In this document: piece by piece, positions 26,568 through 34,604 of the stretch
How the letters are laid out: each line of letters starts with the position of its first letter
Numbering within the stretch: position 1 is the first letter of the stretch
NCBI GenBank assembly: GCA_019638635.1
Contig: JAHBTM010000020.1
Span: forward strand, 1-34,753
Origin: Ferruginibacter sp.
Lineage (GTDB): Bacteria; Bacteroidota; Bacteroidia; Chitinophagales; Chitinophagaceae
Length of the DNA: 34,753 bases
Direction of reading: 5' to 3'
Program-made: the position numbers and the translations under genes
Notes under the pieces: model-generated
What the model saw: only the letters and a program-made list of their open reading frames with translations
Database searches by the model: none
Told to the model about the DNA's origin: nothing

Positions 26568-27836
26568 TCAATGGTCATTCAATGGCAATCCCCTTTTTTG
26601 AAACTCTTTCCAGTTGAGGTATTCAGGTGCTACCCGTTTTTCAACCATCGTTATGCAATCATTCACCGGGCACACCAATTGGCATAAATTACACCCTACA
26701 CACTCTTCTTCTTTAATAGTGTAGGTATTGTATGGTTTGCCGTAGGTGAGGTTGATGGATTGATGTGAAGTGTCTTCACATGCGATGTAGCATAATCCGC
26801 AGTGAATACATTTATCCTGATTGATGTTGGCTACATGATGATAATTGATATCGAGGTCTTCCCAGTGTGTTATTTTGTCAACCGACTTACCAATAAAATC
26901 CTCTAATTTTTTAAACCCTTTTTCATCCATCCAGTTATTGAGGCCTTCACACATGTCTTCTACAATCCTGAATCCATGGTTCATAGCGGCGGTACACACC
27001 TGTACATTGGAAGCTCCCAACAACATGAATTCAACCGCATCTTTCCATGTGCTTACACCACCGATACCGGAGATTGGCACCTTTGAAGTAACAGGATTTT
27101 GAGCAATGGTTGTCAGCATTTTTAATGCAATCGGTTTCACCGCCGGTCCGCAGTATCCTCCAAACACCGATTTACCATCAACATAAGGATTGGGTACAAA
27201 TGTATCCAGGTCAATTCCGGTTACAGATTGTATGGTATTGATGAGTGATAGTCCATTACTACCGGCTTCTACACATGCTTTTCCGGTGGGCACTACAGAG
27301 TGTACATTAGGAGTGAGCTTAGTAATGACCGGTAAAGTAGCAGCTTCCATCACCCATTCCACCACCATGCGGGCAATGTCCGGGTCCTGGCCTACGGCAG
27401 CTCCCATGCCTCTTTCCGTCATGCCATGCGGACAACCAAAATTTAGTTCAAACCCGTGGGCGCCGGTGTCTTCTACTTGTTTGATTAATTCGTGCCAGCT
27501 TTCTCGGTTGTTGTCTGCCATCAGTGAAACAATCATGGCCCTGTCAGGAAAAAGGCGCACACATTCGCTGATTTCTTTGAGGTTTAAAGCCAGGGGGCGG
27601 TCGCTGATGAGTTCAATGTTATTGAAGCCCATCATTTTTTTAGCTCCGAAGTTCACGGCAGAATATCTAGACGAAACATTTTTTACCTGACTGCCGAGTG
27701 TTTTCCAAACCACGCCTCCCCATCCTGCTTCGAAGGCACGGAGTACATTGATTTTTTTATCGGTGGGCGGGGCACTGGCCAGCCAGAAAGGATTGGGAGA
27801 TTGTATGCCCAGAAATGTAGATGAAATATCTGCCAT
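26568..27836 (-). CDS. preA: Dihydropyrimidine dehydrogenase, FMN/ferredoxin subunit
   Basis: A 422-aa protein. Residues 1 to about 320 form the FMN barrel related to dihydroorotate dehydrogenase. The rest is a ferredoxin domain with two 4Fe-4S motifs (CIHCGLCYIAC and CVGCNLCQLVC). With PreT it reduces uracil or thymine to the dihydro form using NAD(P)H, in the cytoplasm. The active-site loop reads FGCPHGMTERGMG, with C135 as the candidate proton donor and H137. VITKLTPNVH and PISGIGGVSTW are FMN-binding segments. It is the last gene of the pyrimidine run, 64 bp after preT, the same order as the domains of the fused mammalian enzyme. Confidence 0.95.
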   Translation of the reverse strand: MADISSTFLGIQSPNPFWLASAPPTDKKINVLRAFEAGWGGVVWKTLGSQVKNVSSRYSAVNFGAKKMMGFNNIELISDRPLALNLKEISECVRLFPDRAMIVSLMADNNRESWHELIKQVEDTGAHGFELNFGCPHGMTERGMGAAVGQDPDIARMVVEWVMEAATLPVITKLTPNVHSVVPTGKACVEAGSNGLSLINTIQSVTGIDLDTFVPNPYVDGKSVFGGYCGPAVKPIALKMLTTIAQNPVTSKVPISGIGGVSTWKDAVEFMLLGASNVQVCTAAMNHGFRIVEDMCEGLNNWMDEKGFKKLEDFIGKSVDKITHWEDLDINYHHVANINQDKCIHCGLCYIACEDTSHQSINLTYGKPYNTYTIKEEECVGCNLCQLVCPVNDCITMVEKRVAPEYLNWKEFQKRGLPLNDH

Positions 27837-27900
27837 TGTTCAAAATTTTTTTATGCTATTGCACGTAGTTATGTTGATATGTTTTTATGTGATGTGGCTA

Positions 27901-29244
27901 TCAGGACACATTCAAATAATCAAGTATAGCGGCAGCTCCGTCTTTACCGGCCTGCACGGCATCCACCACTTCTTTGCCACCGTTCACACAATCGCCGCCG
28001 GCAAATACTCCACGGATGTTGGTAATAGCCCCGTGATCCACTTTAATTTTTCCATCTTGATGCTGTAGTTGGGCATCGTTCACTAAAGAATAATAAGGGG
28101 TTTGTCCGGCCGCTTTAATCACCATATCTACTTCCAGGGTAAATGTTTCTCCGGTATCTACCGGTGCTCTTCTACCGCTGGCATCAGGCTCTCCGAGTAT
28201 CATCTTGCTGCAAACCAGTTTGGATACGCGATTTTGTTCGCCAATAATTTCTTTGGGAGCTGCCAGCCAAATGACTTCGCAACCATCCAGTAAAGCAATA
28301 TCGAGTTCTTCCTGCGTACAGGGTTTTTCATTTTCTGTACGGCGATACACCATGGTCACTTTTTTTGCCCCAAGCCTCTTGGCTTGTGTGGCTGCATCAA
28401 TGGCTGTCATGCCCATACCGATTACGGCTACACGATCTCCTACAGGTACAGATGCGAATCCGTTGTTTCTGATGTTATAAATAAAAGTGATGGCATCTTC
28501 CACACCTGTGAGTTGTTCTCCAGGAATATTTAATTGTCGCGCCAGGCCCACACCAATGCCGAGGTACACGGCATCGTATGATTGTTGCAGTGATTCCAAC
28601 GAAAAGTCTTTGCCCAGTGTTTGGTTGTACTGTACGTTTATTCCGCCTATGCTCAGGATGTAATTCACCTCGTTTTCACAAAAGGCCGGTGTTACTTTGT
28701 ACGCTGCAATACCGTAGGTCATCAAACCTCCGCCTTTACTTTCTTTTTCGAAAATGGTTACCTCTACTCCAGCGCGCGCGAGTACATGTGCACAACTTAA
28801 ACCGGCGGGTCCGGCCCCAACAATCGCCACCCTCTTTCCGTTCAAAGGTTTTCTTTCAAACAGCTTCCAGTTCAATTCCATGGCCTTCTCGGTTGAGTAT
28901 CGTTGAAGCCGTGCAATCTGAATGGGCGCTTCTTCCATAAAATTGTACACACAAGCACCTTCACAAAGTTTTTCAACAGGACACACCCTGCTACAACCGG
29001 CACCCAGTATATTGCTTACGAAGATGGTATGTGCTGACCCCTTCACATTATCTGTGGTGATTTGTTTGATGAATTTGGGCACATCAATACCGGTAGGACA
29101 ACTCTTCATACAAGGCGCATCATAACAAAATAAACACCGGTTGGCTTCGGTAAGCGCAGCATCTTTGGTTTCGAATGGCGGATGTATATCGCTGAAATTT
29201 TCAGCATACTGATCCACAGTTAAACGATTGTTGGTTATCGCCAT
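27901..29244 (-). CDS. preT: Dihydropyrimidine dehydrogenase, FAD/NAD(P)H subunit
   Basis: A 447-aa GltD-like oxidoreductase. The N-terminal Fe-S domain has Cys residues at 37, 40, 45 and 49 (CLFCYDAPCMKSC) and at 84, 88, 94 and 98. The FAD-binding loop is IVGAGPAGLSC (from residue 141) and the NAD(P)H-binding loop is VIGMGMTAIDAA, with a second FAD motif near the end (GVFAGGDCVNGG). It passes electrons from NAD(P)H through FAD and Fe-S clusters to PreA. Genes of this type can be mistaken for glutamate synthase small subunit, but the preA neighbour and the dihydropyrimidinase gene upstream settle the assignment. Confidence 0.93.
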   Translation of the reverse strand: MAITNNRLTVDQYAENFSDIHPPFETKDAALTEANRCLFCYDAPCMKSCPTGIDVPKFIKQITTDNVKGSAHTIFVSNILGAGCSRVCPVEKLCEGACVYNFMEEAPIQIARLQRYSTEKAMELNWKLFERKPLNGKRVAIVGAGPAGLSCAHVLARAGVEVTIFEKESKGGGLMTYGIAAYKVTPAFCENEVNYILSIGGINVQYNQTLGKDFSLESLQQSYDAVYLGIGVGLARQLNIPGEQLTGVEDAITFIYNIRNNGFASVPVGDRVAVIGMGMTAIDAATQAKRLGAKKVTMVYRRTENEKPCTQEELDIALLDGCEVIWLAAPKEIIGEQNRVSKLVCSKMILGEPDASGRRAPVDTGETFTLEVDMVIKAAGQTPYYSLVNDAQLQHQDGKIKVDHGAITNIRGVFAGGDCVNGGKEVVDAVQAGKDGAAAILDYLNVS

Positions 29245-29315
29245 AAAATATTTTTAGTTAAGTGTAGTTTGAATCATTCACCGATAATGAAATAAAATCA
29301 AATACAACTGTTGAT

Positions 29316-30182
29316 TTATAATTCAGTGAGCCTACCGTATGTTTCCGGCCTGCGGTCTCTGAAGAATTGCCAAATGCTTCTCACTTCTTCAATCATATCT
29401 AAATCAAAATCGGCAATCAGCAGCTCGTCATTATCTTCACTGGCTTGCGCAAAAATTTGTCCACGGGGATCAACAAAATAACTGCTGCCATAAAATTTCC
29501 CCAGGTTCCAGGGTTTTTCTTCACCCACGCGATTAATACATCCCATGAAGTAACCATTGGCCGCCGCATGGGCCGGTTGCTCCAGTTTCCATAAATACTG
29601 AGAGAGTCCTGCCACCGTAGCCGAGGGGTTATAAACAATTTCAGCACCGTTCAATCCCAGGCAACGGGCTCCATCCGGAAAGTGCCTGTCGTAACAGATG
29701 TATACACCCACTTTCGCATACTTGGTTTGAAACACGGGATATCCCAGATTGCCGGGCTTAAAGAAAAATTTCTCCCAAAAACCGCTGGTGTGCGGAATGT
29801 GGTTTTTTCTGTATTTGCCCAGATAGGTGCCGTCGGCATCAATCACCGCAGCGGTGTTGTATAAAACGCCTGCTTGCTCTTTTTCGTAGATAGGCACAAT
29901 AATGACCATGTTGTACTTTTTTGCATATTGAGCCATCAGATCTGTGGTAGGGCCCGGTACGGTTTCAGCACTTTCATACCATTTCCTATCCTGACCCGGA
30001 CAAAAATATGGGGTGTTGAATATTTCCTGCAGGCAGAGGATTTGTACACCTTTTTTACCGGCCTCTTCAATGTAAGGGATATGTTTGTCTACCATTGCTT
30101 TAATAATCTCGGGAATGGTTCCTTCTCCTTCTGTTTTGGGTAAACTCATTTGAATGAGTCCTGATCTGATCATTCTTGGCAT
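29316..30182 (-). CDS. Beta-ureidopropionase-like nitrilase-superfamily amidohydrolase
   Basis: A 288-aa carbon-nitrogen hydrolase with the Glu-Lys-Cys triad E53 (LQEIF), K126 (YRKNHIP) and C163 (ICYDRHFP). In this context it should convert N-carbamoyl-beta-alanine to beta-alanine, ammonia and CO2, the third step of reductive pyrimidine breakdown. The segments FNTPYFCPGQDRKWYE and HTSGFWEKFFFKPGN resemble the animal/plant beta-ureidopropionase type. N-carbamoylputrescine amidase is a close relative and is the main alternative, but adjacency to dihydropyrimidinase makes beta-ureidopropionase more likely. It is cytoplasmic. It follows dihydropyrimidinase by 54 bp on the same strand. Confidence 0.9.
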   Translation of the reverse strand: MPRMIRSGLIQMSLPKTEGEGTIPEIIKAMVDKHIPYIEEAGKKGVQILCLQEIFNTPYFCPGQDRKWYESAETVPGPTTDLMAQYAKKYNMVIIVPIYEKEQAGVLYNTAAVIDADGTYLGKYRKNHIPHTSGFWEKFFFKPGNLGYPVFQTKYAKVGVYICYDRHFPDGARCLGLNGAEIVYNPSATVAGLSQYLWKLEQPAHAAANGYFMGCINRVGEEKPWNLGKFYGSSYFVDPRGQIFAQASEDNDELLIADFDLDMIEEVRSIWQFFRDRRPETYGRLTEL

Positions 30183-30223
30183 GCTGTTCTTTTTTTATTA
30201 TTTCAAAATGTGTTTTAAATGGT

Positions 30224-30236
30224 GCGATTCAATCGC
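30224..30236. repeat. Perfect 13-bp palindrome between dihydropyrimidinase and beta-ureidopropionase genes
   Basis: GCGATTCAATCGC, 6-bp arms around a central base, directly beyond the dihydropyrimidinase stop codon. It may be a weak RNA hairpin or an operator. A single copy was noticed, and function is unknown. Confidence 0.3.
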
Positions 30237-31619
30237 TTAAATTATTTGCGACACTGTGTTACGTTTTATGTATTGGCCGTAGCCTTTTTCAACCAAACAT
30301 TTTCCGTTTTCAATCACTACTTTGCCTCTCAGTAAAACGGTTTTGCATTTTCCGGTGAGCTTCCATCCTTCATAGCCGGAATAATCCGTTTGCATATGGT
30401 GGGAAGTTGCGCTGATGGTATGTTCATGTTGCGGATCAAACAATACAATGTCAGCATCAGCACCCGGTGCTAAACATCCTTTCTTCGGGAACATGCCGAA
30501 TATTTTAGCGGGATTGGTTGAAAGCACTTCAACAAATTTGTTCAGGGTGATTTTTCCTTTTCTCACGCCTTCACTATAGAGCAATTCCACACGATGTTCG
30601 ATGGCCGGATGCCCATTGGGGATTTTGGAGAAATCATTTTTGCCCAGTTGTTTTTGTTCCCATGTAAACGGACAATGATCTGTAGCTACCACCTGAATCA
30701 AGCCCTGATTGATACCGGCCCACAATGCCTCCTGGTCTTTCTTTTCACGTAAGGGCGGGCTCATCACCCATTTAGCGCCTTCGAAATCTTTTTCATACAG
30801 AGATGCATCGAGCAGGAGATATTGAATACAGGTTTCAGCAAATACTTTTTGATTGTCGCGGTTGTTGTTTCTAACTGCGTTCAAGGCACCTTCACACGTC
30901 ATGTGTACGATATAGCCCGGGCAACCGGTATATCCCGAGATGGCTGCAAATCTTTCCGACGCTTCTGCTTCTGTAACTTCGGGTTGAGAGAGGTAATGGT
31001 ATAGAGGAGCGGTCTTGCCTTGTTGTTTGAACTGATCCACGAGGAAGTCAATCATATCCCCATTCGTTGCATGAACGGTTACCATACCTCCATGTTGTTT
31101 AACTTCCTGCATCAATCCTACCATTTGTTTGTCATCAATCATCAGTGCGCCTTTATAGGCCATAAACATTTTAAAAGAAGTGATGCCTTTTTTTTCTATC
31201 AGTTCTGCAATTTCTTTTCGAGTATTTTCATTGAAGTCGGTTACAGCCATATGAAAGCTATAATCACCTAATGTATTTCCTGTAGCTCTACTGCTCCATT
31301 CGTTGAATGCTTCATTCAGTGAATGACCTTGTTTCTGCAAAATAAAATCAATGACCGTGGTGGTGCCACCGTGCAATGCGGCGCGCGTACCGGTTTCGTA
31401 GTTGTCGCTACTGAAAGTTCCCATGAAAGGCATTTCAAGGTGTACGTGCGGATCGATAGCTCCGGGGAACGCGATGAGTCCTGTGGCATTAATGATTTGA
31501 TCAGCTTGTACGTTCAGTGATTTCCCGATAGCCGTTATTTGTTCACCCTCTATGAAGATATCGCCCATGTAATTTTCCGACGCGCCAACAATATGTGCAT
31601 TTTTAATGAGTACTGTCAT
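30237..31619 (-). CDS. hydA: Dihydropyrimidinase (cyclic amidohydrolase)
   Basis: A 460-aa zinc amidohydrolase that opens dihydrouracil or dihydrothymine to the N-carbamoyl amino acid. Metal ligands are visible: H58 and H60 (DPHVH), the carboxylated lysine K150 (TSFKMFMAY), H183 (VHATNGD), a histidine in YIVHMTCEG and the aspartate in VATDHCPF. Many dihydropyrimidinases read VHAENGD, so T185 in place of Glu is a small departure. The C-terminal SGYEGWKLTGKCKTVLLRG is the usual hydantoinase/dihydropyrimidinase tail. It is separated by only 7 bp from the transporter stop, so it is certainly in the same operon. The enzyme is cytoplasmic and usually tetrameric. Confidence 0.95.
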   Translation of the reverse strand: MTVLIKNAHIVGASENYMGDIFIEGEQITAIGKSLNVQADQIINATGLIAFPGAIDPHVHLEMPFMGTFSSDNYETGTRAALHGGTTTVIDFILQKQGHSLNEAFNEWSSRATGNTLGDYSFHMAVTDFNENTRKEIAELIEKKGITSFKMFMAYKGALMIDDKQMVGLMQEVKQHGGMVTVHATNGDMIDFLVDQFKQQGKTAPLYHYLSQPEVTEAEASERFAAISGYTGCPGYIVHMTCEGALNAVRNNNRDNQKVFAETCIQYLLLDASLYEKDFEGAKWVMSPPLREKKDQEALWAGINQGLIQVVATDHCPFTWEQKQLGKNDFSKIPNGHPAIEHRVELLYSEGVRKGKITLNKFVEVLSTNPAKIFGMFPKKGCLAPGADADIVLFDPQHEHTISATSHHMQTDYSGYEGWKLTGKCKTVLLRGKVVIENGKCLVEKGYGQYIKRNTVSQII

Positions 31620-31626
31620 GTTTCAT

Positions 31627-33117
31627 TCATTCTTTGGTTGATAAATTTACTACACCTGCAGTTGAATTCCTCATGAACAGATAATAGATTATTCCGCTCA
31701 CCAAAAAACCTGCAAACCATGCGTAGTGATACACATCAGATATCCACTGCGGGAATACACCGGGTTCAACCCATTGTATCTGTAAAAGAAATCCGGGCAC
31801 ATTTGGAAGTACACCGGCGAGTAAAGCCATGAGGCCGGTGATGTTGTATCCGTTTTTATAATAGTATCTGCCACGGTGCTGATATAACTCCGGTACAACA
31901 AGATATTTTTTTCTTATGAAGTAATAATCGGCAATCATGATGCCACCCACCGGACCTAACAGGCTCGAATATGCGATAAGCCAGGTGAAAATGTATCCAT
32001 TCGGGTCTGCAATGAGTTTCCAGGGAAATATCAACACACCAATGATTCCTGTGATGTAACCGCCGATGCGGAAATTAATTTTTTGAGGTGCGAGGTTGGC
32101 AAAATCGTTTGCCGGGCTCACCATATTAGCAGCGATGTTGGTAGCGAGGGTGGAGATGGCCACCGCAATCATGGCTGCACTCACCAGTAACTTGTGTTCA
32201 AATTTACCGGCCAGTACTACCGGATCCCAGATGGTTTCACCATAAATGATGAAAGTGGCGGAAGTTACCACCACGCCAATAAAGGCAAACAGCGTCATGG
32301 AAGGAGGTAACCCGATGATTTGTCCGTTTATCTGTGCCTGCTGGCTTTTCGCATAACGGGTAAAGTCGGGTATGTTGAGTGATAATGTTGCCCAGAAGCC
32401 TACCATTCCTGTTAAGGCGGGAAAGAAATAAGCCCAGAATGCTGCTCCGGATAGTTTAGCGGGTTGCGAGAGGATGGGGCCTAATCCGTTGGCAGCCGAT
32501 ATGGCCCAAAACAAGAGGGCGAGTGCGGCGAAGGGCAAGAAGAATGCTTTGAATACTAGCAATTTTTTTATGCTGTCTACACCCTTATAAATAACCAGCA
32601 TATTGAGTAACCAGAAAATAAAAAAACAAATGGCCGGCCCGGTTTCAAGACCGGTCCATGCGGGGAAAATGGCCTGCATATCAGCGAGTGCCGGAATCCA
32701 TAGTTTCATCATTTGGTAGAGGGCGTAACCTCCAATCCATGTTTGAATGCCAAACCATCCGCATGCCACAGTTGCCCGTAGCATTGCGGGAATATTTGCG
32801 CCAAGGGTTCCAAAACTGGCACGGGCAAAAACAGGAAAGGGGATGCCATATTTTGCACCGGCATGTCCGTTTAATATCATTGGAATCAACACAATCGTAT
32901 TCCCAAGAAAAATCGTCAGGATAGCTTGCCACCAGTTCATGCCACCTTCAATCAGGGAGCTGGCCAGCATGTACGTGGGGATACATAAACTCATACTAAT
33001 CCACAGGGCTGCATAATTCCATGTATTCCAGGAGCGCTGTCCTGGTTCAATGGGAGCAAGATCTTCATTATACAATGTTGTATCTGCGCCAGCTGGTATT
33101 TGGGTTTTATCTTTCAA
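31627..33117 (-). CDS. NCS1-family nucleobase:cation symporter
   Basis: A 496-aa inner-membrane transporter with about 12 hydrophobic segments. The N-terminus NEDLAPIEPGQRSWNTWNYA followed by a helix with ISMSLCIPTYMLASSLI is typical of the NCS1 (allantoin, uracil, cytosine, hydantoin) family. Later features include NIPDFTRYAKS (the conserved D-F-x-R before a helix) and NMVSPANDFANL. Its position 7 bp upstream of dihydropyrimidinase suggests uracil, thymine or dihydropyrimidine uptake. Start: no ATG is in the frame before the N-terminal motif. TTG 33117 is the only reasonable start and is closed upstream by a stop. Confidence 0.92.
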   Translation of the reverse strand: MKDKTQIPAGADTTLYNEDLAPIEPGQRSWNTWNYAALWISMSLCIPTYMLASSLIEGGMNWWQAILTIFLGNTIVLIPMILNGHAGAKYGIPFPVFARASFGTLGANIPAMLRATVACGWFGIQTWIGGYALYQMMKLWIPALADMQAIFPAWTGLETGPAICFFIFWLLNMLVIYKGVDSIKKLLVFKAFFLPFAALALLFWAISAANGLGPILSQPAKLSGAAFWAYFFPALTGMVGFWATLSLNIPDFTRYAKSQQAQINGQIIGLPPSMTLFAFIGVVVTSATFIIYGETIWDPVVLAGKFEHKLLVSAAMIAVAISTLATNIAANMVSPANDFANLAPQKINFRIGGYITGIIGVLIFPWKLIADPNGYIFTWLIAYSSLLGPVGGIMIADYYFIRKKYLVVPELYQHRGRYYYKNGYNITGLMALLAGVLPNVPGFLLQIQWVEPGVFPQWISDVYHYAWFAGFLVSGIIYYLFMRNSTAGVVNLSTKE

Positions 33118-33197
33118 ATAATGGGTTTAAATATTGCAGTGAACTGAAATCAGCATGTAAATAACGATTAGGCCTATACGAAAAAGTTAAGATCGTT

Positions 33198-34568
33198 CTA
33201 CTGGCAATGTGCATCTGCTATTTTGAGTGCTTCACTAATGATAGCCAGGCCTTCATCAATCTGTTCCTTAGTTACACATAATGGAGGAGCGATGAATACA
33301 TAACTCCAGCGGACAAACGTGTATAACCCCAATTCTTTCAATTTTGCAGCTACGTTATTCATTACTGCCATTTCATCAGGCTTTGCATTGAATGGAGCAA
33401 AGGGTTCTTTGGTTGCCCTGTTCTTTACCAGTTCAATACATCCGAGCAAACCTGTATTTCTGAAATCACCGATGGATGGATGTTGGGCTTTCATTTTTTC
33501 TATTTGAGCCTCTACATACGCGCCCATTTCACGGGTGTTTTCAATTAAGCGGTCTTCTTCATAAATTTTAATAGTGGCCAGGGCCGCCGCACAACTCACC
33601 GGATGGGCAGAATAGGTGAGGCCAAGGGAGAGTACGGTATCATCAAATTTTGCTGCGATGGTGTCGGAAACCATCAGGCATCCAAATGGAAGGTATCCAC
33701 AGGTCAATCCTTTTGCCATACAAATCATATCGGGGATAATGCCGTGATTCTGAAACCCGAACCATTGCCCGGTTCTGCCGAAACCACTCATCACTTCATC
33801 CATAATCAGAAGGATGTTATGTTTATCGCATAATGCACGAACAGCTTTTAAATAACCGGCCGGATATTTCAAACAGCCGGAGGAACCGGATTCTCCTTCC
33901 AGTAAAATGGCTGCGATGTTTCCGGGGCTTTCATATGCGATTACGCGTTCCAGTTGGGCTACAGATTCTTTCAATAAACTTTCATCACCATATTCCCAAC
34001 GATAGGCATAGGGTAAATCAAAGTGAATAAAATTCGGCGCCTGCTGGGCATCTACGGCAATACGCCGCGGATCGCCGCTGGCCGACATAGCCCCAATGGA
34101 TGCGCCGTGATATGATTGATAACGGGTAAGTATTTTATGTTTCCCGGTATATAACCTTGCCAGTTTAATGGCATTTTCAATGGAGGTGGCGCCACATAAT
34201 GTGAAGAAGGCTTTATTCAAATTGCCCGGACAAATCTCTGCCAGTTTTTTCCCTAACTCACCCCGTACTTTAGTTACACAACTGGGTGTAACGTATGCCA
34301 CTTCCTGCATTTGTTTTATAACGGCATCGGTTACACGCTGATCGCCATGGCCGATGTTTACATTCATCAATCCTGAGGAGAAATCAATTATTTTTTTATC
34401 ATCAAAATCATACAAATAAACACCTTTAGCGTATTGCACAGCAATCGGAGCAATGCCTTTTTGTTTACTCCAGCTGAAAAGGGTGTAATCGAGATTCTGT
34501 TGAACAATCTCATCTGTAAGAGAGCTAACCTGAGGTTCCATATAAGTGGGTTGAATGGGTGCTGACAT
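33198..34568 (-). CDS. Class III omega-aminotransferase, probably beta-alanine transaminase
   Basis: A 456-aa PLP enzyme. The PLP lysine is K286 in MICMAKGLTCGYLP and the conserved aspartate is D257 in LIMDEVMSGFGRTG. SYHGASIGAMSASG and FSSGLMNVNIGHG are typical of the omega-amino acid:pyruvate/2-oxoglutarate transaminase group. In this operon it should turn beta-alanine into malonate semialdehyde, or beta-aminoisobutyrate into methylmalonate semialdehyde. The amino acceptor, pyruvate or 2-oxoglutarate, cannot be told from sequence. It begins 36 bp after the aldehyde dehydrogenase stop. Other omega-amino acids such as GABA remain possible substrates. Confidence 0.9.
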   Translation of the reverse strand: MSAPIQPTYMEPQVSSLTDEIVQQNLDYTLFSWSKQKGIAPIAVQYAKGVYLYDFDDKKIIDFSSGLMNVNIGHGDQRVTDAVIKQMQEVAYVTPSCVTKVRGELGKKLAEICPGNLNKAFFTLCGATSIENAIKLARLYTGKHKILTRYQSYHGASIGAMSASGDPRRIAVDAQQAPNFIHFDLPYAYRWEYGDESLLKESVAQLERVIAYESPGNIAAILLEGESGSSGCLKYPAGYLKAVRALCDKHNILLIMDEVMSGFGRTGQWFGFQNHGIIPDMICMAKGLTCGYLPFGCLMVSDTIAAKFDDTVLSLGLTYSAHPVSCAAALATIKIYEEDRLIENTREMGAYVEAQIEKMKAQHPSIGDFRNTGLLGCIELVKNRATKEPFAPFNAKPDEMAVMNNVAAKLKELGLYTFVRWSYVFIAPPLCVTKEQIDEGLAIISEALKIADAHCQ

Positions 34569-34604
34569 ACTTAATTCATCTTTTGGATTGGTGGTGTAGA
34601 AAAA

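Noticed and set aside
27190-27690. Plus-strand 166-codon frame opposite preA
   Set aside because: Shadow of preA. Ser/Thr/Met-rich composition comes from the complement of conserved coding sequence.
33163-33197. AACGAT/ATCGTT repeat as terminator after the aminotransferase
   Set aside because: A 6-bp stem with a 23-base loop and no T-tract after it on the minus strand is too weak. The operon seems to continue into the transporter gene.
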